Positions 22,966 through 35,145 of a stretch of 64,000 nucleotides of DNA are shown one piece after another. Below the pieces are notes generated by a model. The model was not told the origin of the DNA, made no database searches, and saw only the letters and a program-made list of their open reading frames with translations. The DNA is from Phoenix dactylifera. Its lineage: Eukaryota > Streptophyta > Magnoliopsida > Arecales > Arecaceae. Made by a program: the position numbers and the translations under genes. The DNA lies in assembly GCF_009389715.1 (NCBI RefSeq), contig NW_024067680.1, positions 1,240,001 to 1,304,000 of the forward strand, read 5' to 3'. Within the stretch, counting starts at the first letter, position 1; each line of letters begins with the position of its first letter.

Positions 22966-23007
<42 letters not shown>
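22966..23007. repeat. (TA)n microsatellite
   Basis: About 40 bp of AT dinucleotide inside the presumed insertion in copy 1 of the intronic duplication. A short GA run follows at about 23028. Confidence 0.9.
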
Positions 23008-23011
<4 letters not shown>

Positions 23012-23548
23012 TATTCATTCATTCATAGAGAGAGAGAGAGAGCAAAGCATGGAGAAACTAGTTATAAAAAGATTTTTTTTGTTGTTTATATTGTCTCGTC
23101 TTCTTTCTTAATCAAGTCTTTGGAAAAAAAATATAGGTGTTAGTGTAATAAGAAAAAAATATACAGCTAGTTTGTAATATCCTATGGCTCACATTTCAAT
23201 GGCACTAGATGTGATGCTATGCCAAGTAGTATTGGTGAAATTGTATATACTGTATATAAAGTAGGTAACTTCTTTGTTTATGTAAGCTTTCTTTTTTTAT
23301 ATTTTCCTTATCTGTTGAGAGTCCCCTTGTTGGATTTTCTTTACTGTTAATTAATTCATTTTAGGGTTGGCGCCTAGTCCGCCTAGAAGTAGAAACAGAG
23401 AGGAGTGGGAGCAATACTGACACATTAGGGTGTTTTTGTGGGTTTCTCACCGGAATCTCACACCGGAATCTCATCTGTTTCTAGGAAACCACATGATGTC
23501 ACTCATGTTTAATATCAGTTTGGATATGTGGGAAAAACTAAGGCGGGG

Positions 23549-23590
23549 GGATGTTCAATACGAGTCTGGGATGTTCAATACGAGTCTGGG
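23549..23590. repeat. 21-bp tandem duplication
   Basis: The word gggatgttcaatacgagtct occurs twice back to back. Confidence 0.8.
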
Positions 23591-24478
23591 ATATGAGGGA
23601 AAAATCATGCCGGGGGGACTTGAACTCTGTTCTTCATGAAACCTACTTCAAATCGGTTTCTCTATTCAATTTCCAAGAAACTCCTGTCGGAGTGGGCATT
23701 ATGGTTACCAGCTTCTATGATTCACATATTAGAAGATTAATAGACATGATAGTTATGCGGAAAAGTTTTTTTCTCTTTTCGAACACATTAATTTCAGTTT
23801 AATGATTGCCAATTCATCTCATATCTCTGCATAATTCTGTTGTTCTTATGCAATGTTAAATATGCTACTCAGTGCTTAGTCGGAAAAAAAAAGAAAATTC
23901 TATTCAGCAAATTTCTCTCTTGTTTCCTCCCATAGTGAATGTTTCTTTATTTTTATTTCTTATAAAGGTGTTATATTTGTTTTTCTCATCATGGTCGAGA
24001 TGATTTTCCCTACATCTTGATAAGCCAATTTCAACATAAAAGGAATAGGCAATGGTACGACCTTTTGTTTTGCTCTATTAAATGGAAGGAGCTAACCTAT
24101 AATTCAGATATTAGAAAATTAATAGACACCATAATTATGTCAAAAGGTTGTTTCTCCTTGTAAACACATTCATTTCCATTTTAACGATTATCTATTCATC
24201 TCATATCTCTGGATAATTTGGTTATAAATTCTATTAGATGAAATGAAGTGCTTCAGCCTTGTGACATTCAGTTTTTATGTCAAAAAGTGGTTCACTTGTT
24301 TTTTCGTCCTTTTCTATGTTCTGTAGTTCCACGAAAGCAAATTGCTTGCATAGAATTATCAAGTATCTGATCAAATTCTTACTAAAAAATTTCCTGGTAA
24401 AGATCAGTAGATCTATTCTCTTTGCCAAATTTCATGCTTTTCCAATTCTTACTCTCTATTTTTGATGCAGATAAGGTA

Positions 24479-27400
24479 ATGCAGACTATGGTAGCATCCG
24501 AGTCCAATGTTCAGGAGCTAGAACTTGGCAAGAAAAAAAAGTCTCAAGAAGAAGCTGATCGAATCAGCTGTTTACATGATGCCATCATTTATCACATATT
24601 CTCGTTTGTTTCCACAATTGACGTCGTGCAGACAAGCATTCTTGCGAGGAGATGGAGACACCTGTGGACTTCTGTCCCTACCCTTGACTTTGATGATGAT
24701 GAATTTTCAATTGCCAATGGAGAAGATGAATTTGTTCACTTTGTCAACAAAGTGCAGAGTTGCTATAAGGCGCAACAAATACAGAGATATCATCTCTCAA
24801 TTAAACAAGCAAGAAATTCAAATTTTCTTGAAACTTGGGTCCGTTTTGCAGTTGAACATAATGTTCAAGAATTATATCTTGACCTGCCTCATGGTAGGCC
24901 CTTTGAGGTGTCTTTTTGCCAATCAGTAAGGGTGCTGAAATTGCATGGAGATCTCAAACTGCCTGCCTCTGGGTGTTTTAGCTCACTTGAGCATTTGTCT
25001 CTCTTAGGGGTTCAGCTTACTAATGATAATGGAATCCTGGATGTGACTTCGGAACACTATCCTCTCCTTAGGAGCTGCAGTCTTAAAAGTTGCATGGGGT
25101 TGAACTGTCTTAACATCAACTGCTCACTTCTTGAACATCTTGATGTCGAAAACTGTTTTGACTTGGATCAACTGCATGTCTCTGCTGGGAAACTACGTTT
25201 CTTGAGTGTGCAGAGTTCCTTTACTTATGGAATTGATACAGGTTGGGTTGAGATTGCGGCTCCAAGTCTTCAAACTTTTGAATGGTTGGATTACATTACT
25301 GATAATTTTTCTATAGGAAACTTCACATGCTTAAAATCTGCACATACATCTCTTGTATTTCACTATCATCCAGAGAAGAAAGAATCGTATATGAAAAATG
25401 CAAGAAAGTTTCTCCATCATCTTGCATGTGCTGAAACTTTACATGTGGAAATGCCTTGCCTTTGGGTATGTTTCTTTTCTAACAGCATGCTCTTCTTTCT
25501 TTCTTTATAATAGCAATGATTGGTCCCCTTGTTGCATTCCTTGGATAATGTTACCACCTGTTAACCATGAGTCATGACACAATTTGATGTTATTTATTCA
25601 GTTATTCTTTTCTTTTTTTTCATTTGCCCTTTTGCACACAGTCACAGAATTTTTACCTTCTTTGTGCAAGCTTTGTATAATTAATTGATCGCTAGGTGAT
25701 TTGTGAATGTTATCATTTTGGTTCTTATAGAGACAATTTAATTGTTTAAATGGAGTCATCAGGGTTTTTTGGGTAAGAACTTAGCATTCCTTATGCTTAA
25801 TTCAAAACACTAAATGCAATCAAGTGGTGAAAATATAGGATGAAAAAATTTGTTGTGCAATCCATCTTAACAAAGAATAATCCTGAAAGTGAACGTCAAC
25901 AAGCAGGCTAGAACTTACAAATATCATCTAGTTTGGTGGTTTTATTGCCGTTCTAGTTTCTGCTAGTCAATTGTGTGACATTTTGGTGAGTTAACTTCTT
26001 TGTAGATGGACTACCCACCTACGGAGTGGTTGCTTTAAGTCGAAGTTTTGGTAGGTGTAGTTTTGGTAGTCTGGTAGCCCAAGGGACCTGTTCTGGCAGT
26101 GGATAAATTCTAATTCCTATTTAGATGATTTTGCATTTTTTCTACTTGGTTCTTTTAGGGCTGCTTTAATAGTAGTATGATCATGGAAATGAATTCCCAT
26201 AACATCATTGAGTAGTGGAACATATCATGGAAACTTATGTCTGCACTTGTTGAAAGAGCTGTGATAAATCTACCTGCATCTGTAGCACACATGATTCATA
26301 TTTCACATCTTCCCGGCTGAGTAGTGGGTTGACATCAGGGTCAACTTCAATGTATTTGAATGGAAATAGTCTTAAAACTGATTAAGTCAGTAGGGGGATA
26401 TGATTTGTATGAAATATATAGATCCAACTTGTGCCATTTGTTATATGTACTGTCATTGTGATACTATTTAAGATAGGGTTATCCACATTTTATCTGAACC
26501 TTTCCTCTTTCTTTTCTCCCATGAATTTTATATTCACCAAGAGTTTTATTCATATGAGTCTCTCTCTCTAGCGTACATACACACACATTCTCTCTTCCTT
26601 TCTCATTCTCACTCTTTATCACATTGCAGTTCACATTTGTTTGCTCAACTAGCCTGTCCTCTCTCGTCTGCACCCAGATGACATAATAAGAATCATGCTT
26701 TGCCTAGTCTTTTTATTCTCGTATCAATTCTGGACACTCTTTACAGATGTTATAGAATTAGTCTAGAAGTTATAGAATTAACATCACTAGAAGAATATAA
26801 GTAGAATGTCCTATCATGTAACTAATTTATTTCGAGGGACATGCAACTGTACAAGCAATAAGTTTCAAGATTGCAGGGATTAAAATACAAATACAGAACT
26901 GACAAGGATTAGTATGCAAACATAATATATTTCAAGGACTAATCCTCAAAAAACCAATAAAGAAAGAATTAGAAAACTTAGTTACAAACATATTAGGAAA
27001 GAGTCATACAAAAAAAGAATTATGACAGAAAACGAACAAAGGAAAATGTAATCAAATATTTCCTTTTGATGAGATTATATTAAAACCATTCCTTCTTTTT
27101 GTTATTCTCTTAAGATCATTTTGTGAGAATAAATAAATTAAAACAATAAATGCAACATTATGTTGCAAATAGAGAGGACACCATAAAAAAAATTATGAGA
27201 GTATACAAATTGCAAACGATAAAAATATCAGCTGTAGATGGATGGAAAATATTTAAGGGTTAAGCTTGACATATATTGCAAAAAAAAACTTGGGTTGAGC
27301 TTCCATTGATAGTACCTGATGAAGCAGATATTTTCGGGAGGACCATTAATTTTGATGAACAAAATAGCCCAAAAAAAACCCCTATTCATTGATCATGTGT

Positions 27401-30278
27401 GAGCATAGCTCCTACTGTCTTTCCTCACCCCCAAATTCCCTTACCTCTCCCTCCACCGCTCCTCATCTACCATGGCCTCTGCCTCCCTAGCTGCCATTGC
27501 CTCCAACTTTTATGGCCATTTGATGATCCTTATCCCCTAGATTGAGTCCAAGCTCGACACGGCCCTATCCATCTGCTACTCGGAGTATATCATCAAGCAA
27601 GGTTCGCTGTACCGGTCGGTACCGGTCGGTACCGGTCGGTACCGGTCGGTACCGAGCGTACCGTACCCATACCGATAGGTACCGGTATCGGTACACCAAT
27701 GTCGGCACGGTCGGTACCGAGTATACCGTACCGTACCGAAACTCGGTACGTCTATACTAGTGCGGCACCGGTACGGGGTTCGGTACCGGTACGGCGAACC
27801 TTGTCATCAAGGAGCTGCACTACTTTGTTCTCGCTAGAAGTGGCAAGCACTCCCTCCCATCATGTGCTTCGCCGCCTGCAAGCTTGTGGATGGAGATTGC
27901 TTCACTACCTTCCCTATGCTTATGCCCTCGAGATGGTCTGTGCCACCTTCCTCATCCCTGACAACCTCCTTTGCTTCAGTGCCATCCTGCTCTGCCATGA
28001 TAGGGATCGTGATCTTCCTGGAGTAGTGTCGCTTACACAATCAGCTCCTTGAGCAAAAGATCCCCAAAGAGACTATTGCCACCATTCCCTTTCTCGTGAT
28101 GAGTTTTCCTCCAAGGATGAAGAGCTCGGTTGATTTAAGGAGGGATCCAAGCACTTGGAGGCAGAGTAAGAAGCTTGGAGGCTTGAGGTAGAGAGCCTGG
28201 AGTCTGAGATTGGTGGCGAGGAGGAGGGGTGATGGAAGGAGGATCAAAGAACTAGAGGCAAAAATTGAGGAGCTGAAAAGGACCTCCTAGGAGCAAAGCT
28301 TTGGCAAGTCGAGGTTGCTCTTTGGTGGAATAGCAGAGATCGATCAGTGCTCGTTTTCTTAAAGGTTAAATGGGCTCATTGACCCCTTTGCTTGATCAAA
28401 TCTTTTCAAGAACTTAAGAAAGCCCCTAAAATCCATTGACATTTTCAAATCATGAAATCTATAAGGTGGAGACTATGGATCAAAGGCAGAGGAATGGAGA
28501 ATTGAGAGGACCTGCCAAACCTGCTGCAAGCAAGAAGAGATTTTAAAGCCTCGAGTTTCTAGGGTTTTATGCTCCTAACTTAGCAGGTTGCCATTGTTAC
28601 TATTGTTAACCCAGGGAGCCGGTGTATGGCCTCCCATTCTAAGAAATAGAATTCGCAAGAGAGACAGAAGAAGGCAATCCCTTCTGCCATCAAAAAAAGA
28701 GAGAAAGGAGAAGGCGGTGAAAGAGAGAGGTGGCGGCGGCACTGGAGGAGGGAGGAAGAAGAGGTAGGTTTTGACCAAGGAATGCCCTTGATTAACCGAG
28801 GCCATGGTAAATTGAAGCAATAGAATACTAAAGGAAGAGGTTTTTTGGAATTTGGGTCGCCATTATATGGGTCGATTTGTAATATCGATAAAATAGAGAC
28901 TCCAAAATGCAAAAAATCTGATATTTAATTATGATATTTGTGACAGTAGAGAGATGTGGAAAAATAAAAAAGTGTATGAACAAATTTAAAAAATCTAATT
29001 ATTTTTCATATTTTGTAATGTATATCTACTATAATATCTAAGTTTATGTTTTTCTGTCTAAAACATGCATTGAATGTGCTTGGGTGCTATTTTTCAGAAA
29101 TATAAGTTTTCCAGGCAGTTATCCTTGCAACCAAACATATTGCTGAAGTTTCTCTAAACTTTAAACTGCAGAGAATTCCATTCGACTAGATAACAGTGAG
29201 AGAGGAGTTAAAGTTCAAGAAGCTCTTGCGATGAATTTTTAGGTAAAGGACATGATTGACAAGTTGGCCAAAAGGATTGCCAGTTATCATGATGATTCTT
29301 GAGCTGCTTGAACTTTCTTTAATGGTTTCTAGTGTTCTACCCCTCTGAACTGTTGTTAGTATATTCTTTGATCTCTGGATTAATTGCACGGTGCAAGTTC
29401 TTAAATAAAATTACCTTAGTCTTTGAAAATTTCTTTCTGAGAAATTTCAACATTATTTTCAAGTATTGTCTTCATCTATACTTGTTATTTGGCCTGTCAA
29501 GTGATGCTCACTGTCGTTTTTTGTGGAACCTTGCTGATTTATGGGTCTTCAACTCAGCTTTGTTTCTGCATGATATTTTTAGATATATTTTCTCTTGTAT
29601 ACTACAGGGTCTACATTCAAACAAGGAGCTGTTAGAAGGGTTATCAACTAAATTGTTTAATTTAAAGCACTTGACATTGTTGGTGAGTCTTGATGACCAT
29701 GTGCTTCGGGGAGTCTCATGCTTAATCAGGAGCTGCTCAAATCTGGAGATTCTTCATATCCACACCATTGATGAGCACATTCAAGAGGTTTGTTTGCATT
29801 AGTTACATTATTGAAACTAAGTAATGCTTGTTATAGTAACCAAGTATCCACTTCCATAATCTTCAACTTTTGCTTCTTCTTTACCATTCATGCATTTGGT
29901 TACCTGCTGTATTTTTTGTGCGGGTGTAGCTCGTATGGCTCACTAATCGTATCTCGGACTATTCTGACTAGCCTTCTCACTCTTCAGGAACTCAATAATA
30001 GCTTCCCCGATTTATCCCATTTTGACCAGAGGGAGTCTTGGAGTTATCAGAGGAGACCGTTGGATCATCTGTCGGAAGCAAAGATATATGGATTTAGAGG
30101 AAAGGAGCACGAGATCGAATTTATGCAATTCTTGCTCGAACATGCAATTACCTTGAAGAGAATGATTATTCTGTTTTCAGGCCAGGTTTTTGTGGATCAG
30201 GTTATGAAGACTCAGATGGCTGAGAAACTGATGAAGTTTACAAAAGCCTCGCCGGATGCTGTTGTGTCATGTCCCTAA
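24479..30278 (+). CDS. F-box/LRR/FBD protein, 3 coding exons
   Basis: The model is join(24479..25465,29608..29787,29988..30278), giving 485 residues. All junctions are phase 0 with donors TGG|GTATG and GAG|GTTTG and acceptors TACAG|GG and TTCAG|GA. Residues about 19-65 form an F-box (ADRISCLHDAIIYHIFSFVS, then SILARRWRHLWTSVPTLDFD), which binds Skp1 in an SCF ubiquitin ligase. The middle has degenerate leucine-rich repeats (VRVLKLHGDLKLPASGCFSS, LEHLSLLGVQLTND). The last exon is an FBD-like tail (AKIYGFRGKEHEIEFMQFLL, LKRMIILFSG). The family selects substrates for ubiquitination, but no target can be inferred. Intron 1 (4.1 kb) carries a MITE and decayed coding-like DNA. The acceptor at 24470 implies a further leader exon. 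Two ATGs (24479 and 24488) are possible starts; I use the first. Confidence 0.9.
27420..28300 (+). other. Coding-like fragment inside F-box intron 1, interrupted by a MITE
   Basis: This intron segment is GC-richer than its surroundings and has a coding texture. From about 27472 it reads MASASLAAIASNFYGHLMIL and then an in-frame stop, then IESKLDTALSICYSEYIIK. That phrase is cut by the MITE at 27598-27803 and resumes with ELHYFVLARSGKHSLPS. Later stretches are open in other frames. I do not recognise the protein. It looks like a decayed gene piece or retro-copy that the intron acquired before the MITE landed in it. Confidence 0.4.
27598..27803. mobile_element. hAT-like MITE with 8-bp target duplication
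   Basis: The ends are inverted repeats: CAAGGTTCGCTGTACCGGT on the left, and CAAGGTTCGCCGTACCGGT when the right end is read on the minus strand (one mismatch in 19). The flanking octamer tcatcaag is present on both sides (27590-27597 and 27804-27811), the length typical of hAT transposition. The 206-bp interior has no coding capacity and is built from GGTACCG/ACCGGT words. It includes four exact tandem copies of accggtcggt (27611-27650). Confidence 0.9.
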
Positions 30279-31452
30279 AGTTGAATGGCTTTTCCATGGG
30301 CTTGATGATGTTTATGATCTTGCAGTGCTATTCTGTTCACTTTAACAGATTCAGTAATAATTTGCCAATTGGGATTGTGCCTTAAGTTTAGTTGAAATAA
30401 ATCATATTTTGTTGGCATGTTGGCTGTTCATTTTCCATGCTTCCACTGCACTAACAAAACAGGTGATCTTTGGTGAGTCTGTGAAGTTAATGTAACCCTA
30501 CTGGGGGTGTTCAGGTCCAGAAGACTCTCAATACATGCCGATCAATTTATAATTAGATGAAAAATATAAATCCACAACCAACCGATTTATTTATCTGACT
30601 GTATGCTCGCCCACCAATTTAATTTTCACTTATCAGTTATATGTATAATTAAACATAAAGCAAAACATGGCATCCAAAGAACGCAAACAATACAATTAAA
30701 TTTAAGTTAAAATATATCATCGTAATAATAGCAAACTAAGAAATTTAGGATATATGGTAAGTATAAATTGATCCAAATGGAATTTCACATTCCAAAATCC
30801 CATGTCCTGTCCATTATCTCTGTAACCATTGTTTTTAAAATGAGGGAAACTACATGGAATAAAATAGAGAACTATTAATTATATTGGGTTTGGGTGTTGG
30901 TTGGTTGCTTATATGGGTTGGCTTTAGATTGACCCAGAACCAATTTGACTTGAAATAGAATCCAATTTCTCCAGATCTTTGGGGTTGCCTTTCTCAAGAA
31001 CAGAATTGTTTTAAAGATGAACTCGATGGAAACCTTGGAGAATGCTTACCGCATGGGGTTTTTGTATCAAATCCAAGCGAACTAGGAATAGTACTGGGTA
31101 TGAATCCCATAATCCAAATTTCCGACCCATAGGTCCATCATATAGGCTAGACTGCATCCTGATTGCAGTTGCAAGCTCGAAACTGGATTGGGAATGGATT
31201 GCTGAAGACATTGACACCAATCCAAATGCATAGATTGATTCGCACCAATCCGAATACGAAGATTGGACTCACGATCTGCAAAACCTTCATGTTCCTTTCC
31301 TTTTCTAAGTGAGATCATGAGGCATTCAATTAATATGACATAGCATGTACAAGCATAATTTTCCCTCAAATTGAAAAATCATTGAACAAGAGGGTGCCAA
31401 ACGGCTCAGTTGACGAAGTTACTGGGTGTTAGATAGCAGCGACCTAAATTTA
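30279..31452. other. Intergenic, 3' flank of the F-box gene
   Basis: The first few hundred bases probably include the F-box 3' UTR. The rest is AT-rich DNA without recognisable gene, RNA or repeat ends. Confidence 0.4.
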
Positions 31453-31457
31453 TACTT

Positions 31458-31810
31458 TGACTTCCCAATCAGAGTGGAAAGTGATAAATAGATAAGAAAA
31501 TAATGCTCTCTACGGTGAAAGCTAAAACCACAAGGTTCTGATTGAATCTTTGCATGCTTCCTTCAACAGCAATGCTGAAACTAAAGGTTCTGGTGCAACA
31601 AAACAGTAAACGTGCAAACAAAATGCTAAACAAAAATGCTAAAACAAAATGCTAAACAGAATGCAAATAAATCTCCAACAGCTAGTGCTCCAACAGCTAA
31701 TGGACTTGGTCTTGCCGCATGTGCTGCATGTGCTGTTGACAGAGTCTTCTATTCATCCCAGATACTTGGGATTCTTCTTTGGTGCCTTGCTCGACCTTTG
31801 TGGTCTATCA
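31458..31810 (-). repeat. Element C 3' LTR
   Basis: It matches the two pieces of the 5' LTR: tcccaatcagagtgg, gataaatagataagaaaata, ccacaaggttctgatt, tttgcatg, gctgaaactaaaggttctgg, gtggtctatca. Compared with the 5' copy it lacks about 50 bp around the D insertion point, between gcatg and the acaacaatgctg block, and has a few extra short tandem words (atgctaaacaaa). Confidence 0.8.
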
Positions 31811-32332
31811 ATACTTCCCCCACCGAGTGGACCCTTGTCCTCAAGGTCCACTATAGGAAACTGGTTCAGCAACATATCAGTATTCTCCCATGTTGCATCT
31901 TTGATAGGTAGGCGGCGCCATTTGACCAGACTTTCTTCGACAAATTTATCTCCTTGTTTCACCCAACGCGTATCAATGACTTCCTTTGGTTCCAACACGA
32001 CTTCCTGTCATCGGCGATGGGTGGTAGTTCCAAACTCGTCTCTTTCGGCTCCCCAACATACTTCTTTAAGAGCGATATATGAAAGACATGATGAATGCGT
32101 GCTCCTTTCGGAAGTTTGAGTTTATAGGCAACGTTGCCTATTTTCTGCAGTATTGGGTATGGTCCATAGAAGCGGCTGGCCAGCTTTTGATGTGCTCGTT
32201 TAAAAGCGGTATGTTAGCGATATGGTTGTAGCTTGAGGAATACCATATCACCTTCTTGGAATGTGACATCCCTCCTCTTTTTATCCGCCCTTGCTTCATA
32301 CGATTGATTGCTAGCTCCAAATTGGTCTTCAA
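31753..32332 (-). pseudogene. Element C integrase tail and chromodomain
   Basis: After an integrase C-terminal stretch (32332-32138, MKTNLELAINRMKQGRIKRG), the frame 31998-31753 reads [40 protein letters not shown] and ends PKKNPKYLG. The VKW...LP...ATWE pattern is a chromodomain as found at the C-terminus of chromovirus integrases, where it steers insertion by binding histone marks. The last residues (DRPQRSSKAPKKNPKYLG) are encoded by the first bases of the 3' LTR. Confidence 0.8.
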
Positions 32333-33229
32333 CTATTGTAGTAATTCATCTCTCGTGAGAAAACTTTGATCGACTTCATTCACCTGGGACAAGCCATCTG
32401 AATAGAGTGGAATGGGTGGGGGCAAACGACCGTAAAAAGCTTGCAAGGGGGTCATCCCAGTGGACCCTTGATAGGTTGTGTTATACCAAAACTCCGCCCA
32501 TGGCAAGAAAGCATTCCACCTACGTGGCCATTGATGGACAAAGCAACGTAAATACTGTTCAACACAACTATTAACCACTTCGGATTGTCCGTCAGTTTGG
32601 GGATGATAGGCGGAACTCATTTTCAACTTGGTGTTTGACATTGCAAAAAATTCCTGCCAAAATTTACTGATGAAGATGTGATCTCAGTCATTGATGATTG
32701 ATTTTGGCATGCCATGAAGCTTGACGATGTCTTCAACGAATTTCTCGGCCACAGTCTTGGTAGTAAAGGGGTGAGTTAGAGCAAGAAAATGAGCATACTT
32801 GTTTAATCTGTCTACCACCACCAAAATCATGTCCTTGCCGTAAGAAGTTGGTAGACCTTCAATAAAATCGAGGGTAATGTCATCCCTAACCTGACAGGGA
32901 ATGGGTAATGGTTGAAGAAGACCTGCGGGTGCCAATGTTTCTGTCTTTGTTTTCTGGCAAGTCTCGTAGTGCATGACATACTCCTGGACTGACTGGTACA
33001 CAGAAGGCCAGTGAAACTGCTGGGCCAGCCTCTTGAATGTCCGCAACATGCCTGAATGGCCCGCAAGCTTGCTATCATGGAATTTACTCAATAGCTTCTT
33101 GCGGATTGTGGGCTCTTGAGGGACCACCACTCTATTTTTGTAAAAAACTAGCTCATCTCGCATTGTATAGGGCCCTTCTGGATTCTTCTTAGCTAAGTGG
33201 CCCACCAGGTCCATATAGGCGTCCCCCAC
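32333..33229 (-). pseudogene. Element C integrase, zinc-binding and core domains
   Basis: The N-terminal zinc-binding region reads HDSKLAGHSGMLRTFKRLAQ and then VMHYETCQKTK. The two histidines and the last cysteine are present, but the first cysteine of the CXXC pair is tyrosine. The core follows (DDITLDFIEGLP, VVVDRLNKYAHF), then an in-frame TGA near 32686, then SAYHPQTDGQSEVVNSCVEQ and WAEFWYNTTYQGSTGMTP. The stop and the lost zinc ligand make this copy inactive. Confidence 0.8.
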
Positions 33230-33343
33230 CGAAGCCTTTTTTATATCCTCCCAAATAGTGACCTACGGTACAAACAAATGGTTAAGAATAGGATTGCTTG
33301 GTCAGCGAGAGAGGGCATTGGCGGTGGAATTCTCGCATCCTTG

Positions 33344-34803
33344 TCAGTAAGTGATCTCGTAATCGTAGCCCAGAAGTTTGGCTACCCACTTTTGTTGTTC
33401 TAGGGTGGCCACTCGTTGCTCCAAAAGATACTTGAGACTACACTTATCAGTTTGGATGAAAAACTTCCTTCCCAGTAGATATGGCCGCCAAGTACGTACT
33501 GCCTCCACTATGGCTAGCATTTTCTTAGCATAGGTGGACCATGATTTTTTTGAGACTCCCAAGGCTTGGCTCATAAAGGCAATTAGCTTGCCTTGTTGAG
33601 TGAGAATCGCTCCAATTCCATCCTCGGAGGCATCCGTTTTAATAGCGAAGGTGTCATTGAAATTGGGCATGGCTAGGATAGGCGTGGACGTCATGGCTTG
33701 TTTGAGGGTGTTAAAGGCAGCTTCCGCTTCATCATGCCATCCAAACTGCCCCTTTTTGAGAAGATTAGTAAGAGGGCGAGCTAAGATGCCATAATTCTGA
33801 ACAAACTTTCTGTAGTAGCCTGTCAAGCCTAAAAATCCACGCAACTCCGAAATGTTAGTAGGTTGGGGCCATGCTACCATGGCTGCAATTTTTTTGTTAT
33901 CTACCTTTACCCCCCGATGCGTGACAATATGCCCTAAATACTCTAGTTCTTGTTTGCCAAAGATACATTTACTTGTTTTGATGAAGAACTGTTGTTGTCT
34001 CAGAATTTCCAAAGCCTTTTTAACATGTTCTAGATGCATATCCCACATGGGACTATATATCAAGATATCATCAAAGAAAACTAAAATAAACTTCTAGAGG
34101 TAAGGCAAAATATAGAGTTCATGAGGGCTTGGAAAGTTGATGGGGTATTACACAAGCCAAAAGGCATAACCAAATACTCAAAATGGCCATTATGTGTTCT
34201 AAAGGCAGTTTTAGGAATATCGGATGAGTGCACTCTTACCTGGTGGTACCCAGCCCTCAAATCTAGTTTGTTGAAATAGGAGGCACTGTGCAACTCATCC
34301 AACATGTCATCCACGGTGGGAATGAGAAAGCGATCTTTGATAGTGACGGCATTGAGTGCTCGATAATCGGTACAAAACCGCCAGCTGCCGTCCTTCTTTT
34401 TCACCAACAGTACTGGAAATGAAAAGGGGCTGGTGCTAGGTCGTATGAGGCCCATCTTGAGCATATCCTGAATTTGTTTCTCGATCTCCGCCTTTTGAAA
34501 ATAGGCGTATCTATATGGCCGCACATTAATAGGCTCGGTGCCTTCTTTGAGAGAAATGTAATGATCAATCTCTCTTACTAGTGGCAATTGTGTAGGCTCA
34601 CTAAAAATGTCAGCATAATCCTCTAGAGTTTGTTGCATGCTTTCCTGCGACATCTCTGCCACGGTCTGTAGGCAAACTGCAAACAACATGTGCCCTTGGC
34701 TTATCTCCTTTGAGACTGTCTTTAAGGAAGCGACTTGGATGGGTGGGTTGTCGGATCCTTGCAGCCGCCTTGCTTGATTGTCCCATTGGAAATCCATGGT
34801 CAA
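33344..34803 (-). pseudogene. Element C reverse transcriptase and RNase H
   Basis: 34803-34081 holds the fingers and palm ([76 protein letters not shown]). After a frameshift the active site FFDDILIYS lies at about 34045-34072. 34063-33344 has the thumb and connection, then RNase H (TDASEDGIGAILTQQGKLIA, FMSQALG, STYAKKMLAIVEAVRTWRPY). All expected motifs are visible across two frames. Confidence 0.85.
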
Positions 34804-34809
34804 CTGTTT

Positions 34810-35142
34810 CTAATTGCAAACCACCGATCCTAACATTTTCAACCATTGGACGTCTAACACAAGATCAAGGCCCGTTAAAGGACGAGAATAGAGTGTGAGT
34901 GAAAATAGAATGTCTTGCAGGTTCATTTGTACCTTCTCGAACCTTTTTTGACATTTTAGACGTTCCCCATTAGCCACCCGTACTGTGAATGACTCGGTTG
35001 GTATTACGAGTAACCGAAACAGGCTGGCCACACGATCACTGATAAAGTTATGGGTCGACCCGCTACCAATCAGCACCACGACCTCATGGGAACCAACTTT
35101 GGCAGCCACTCGCATGGTTCGCAGTGTAGACCATCCCGTCAA
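34810..35142 (-). pseudogene. Element C protease with altered active site
   Basis: The frame contains VVVLIGSGSTHNFISDRVAS. The family pattern has a catalytic aspartate directly before SGSTHNFI; here it is glycine. The downstream part (TGLDLVLDVQWLKMLGSV) is the normal end of a gypsy protease. The missing aspartate would abolish proteolysis. Confidence 0.75.
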
Positions 35143-35145
35143 AGC

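Larger units (their letters stand above)
22600..24225. repeat. Intronic direct duplication with an 0.86-kb insertion in copy 1
   Basis: Two segments recur in order. 22610-22855 matches 23835-24095 (gttgttcctatgcgatg against gttgttcttatgcaatg; then cccatagtg, atgtttcttta, ataaaggtgtta, aaaaggaatagg, ttttgttttgctc, aatggaagga). 23715-23830 matches 24100-24225 (atattagaagattaatagac against atattagaaaattaatagac; tcatctcatatctctg). Copy 2 lacks the roughly 0.86 kb between these segments, so copy 1 probably received an insertion at about 22856-23712. The pieces flanking it read ttctg and ttcta. Confidence 0.6.
19871..24470 (+). other. Upstream flank and probable 5'-UTR intron of the F-box gene
   Basis: No gene is visible. 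A polypyrimidine tract and TTTTTGATGCAG acceptor end at 24470, nine bases before the F-box ATG, so the gene probably has a 5'-UTR intron. A CG-richer stretch at about 20455-20560 with a donor-like GCCGGTGAAG could be the leader exon, which would make the intron nearly 4 kb. That pairing is inferred from position only. The region also contains TA microsatellites and a duplicated segment, listed separately. Confidence 0.4.
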
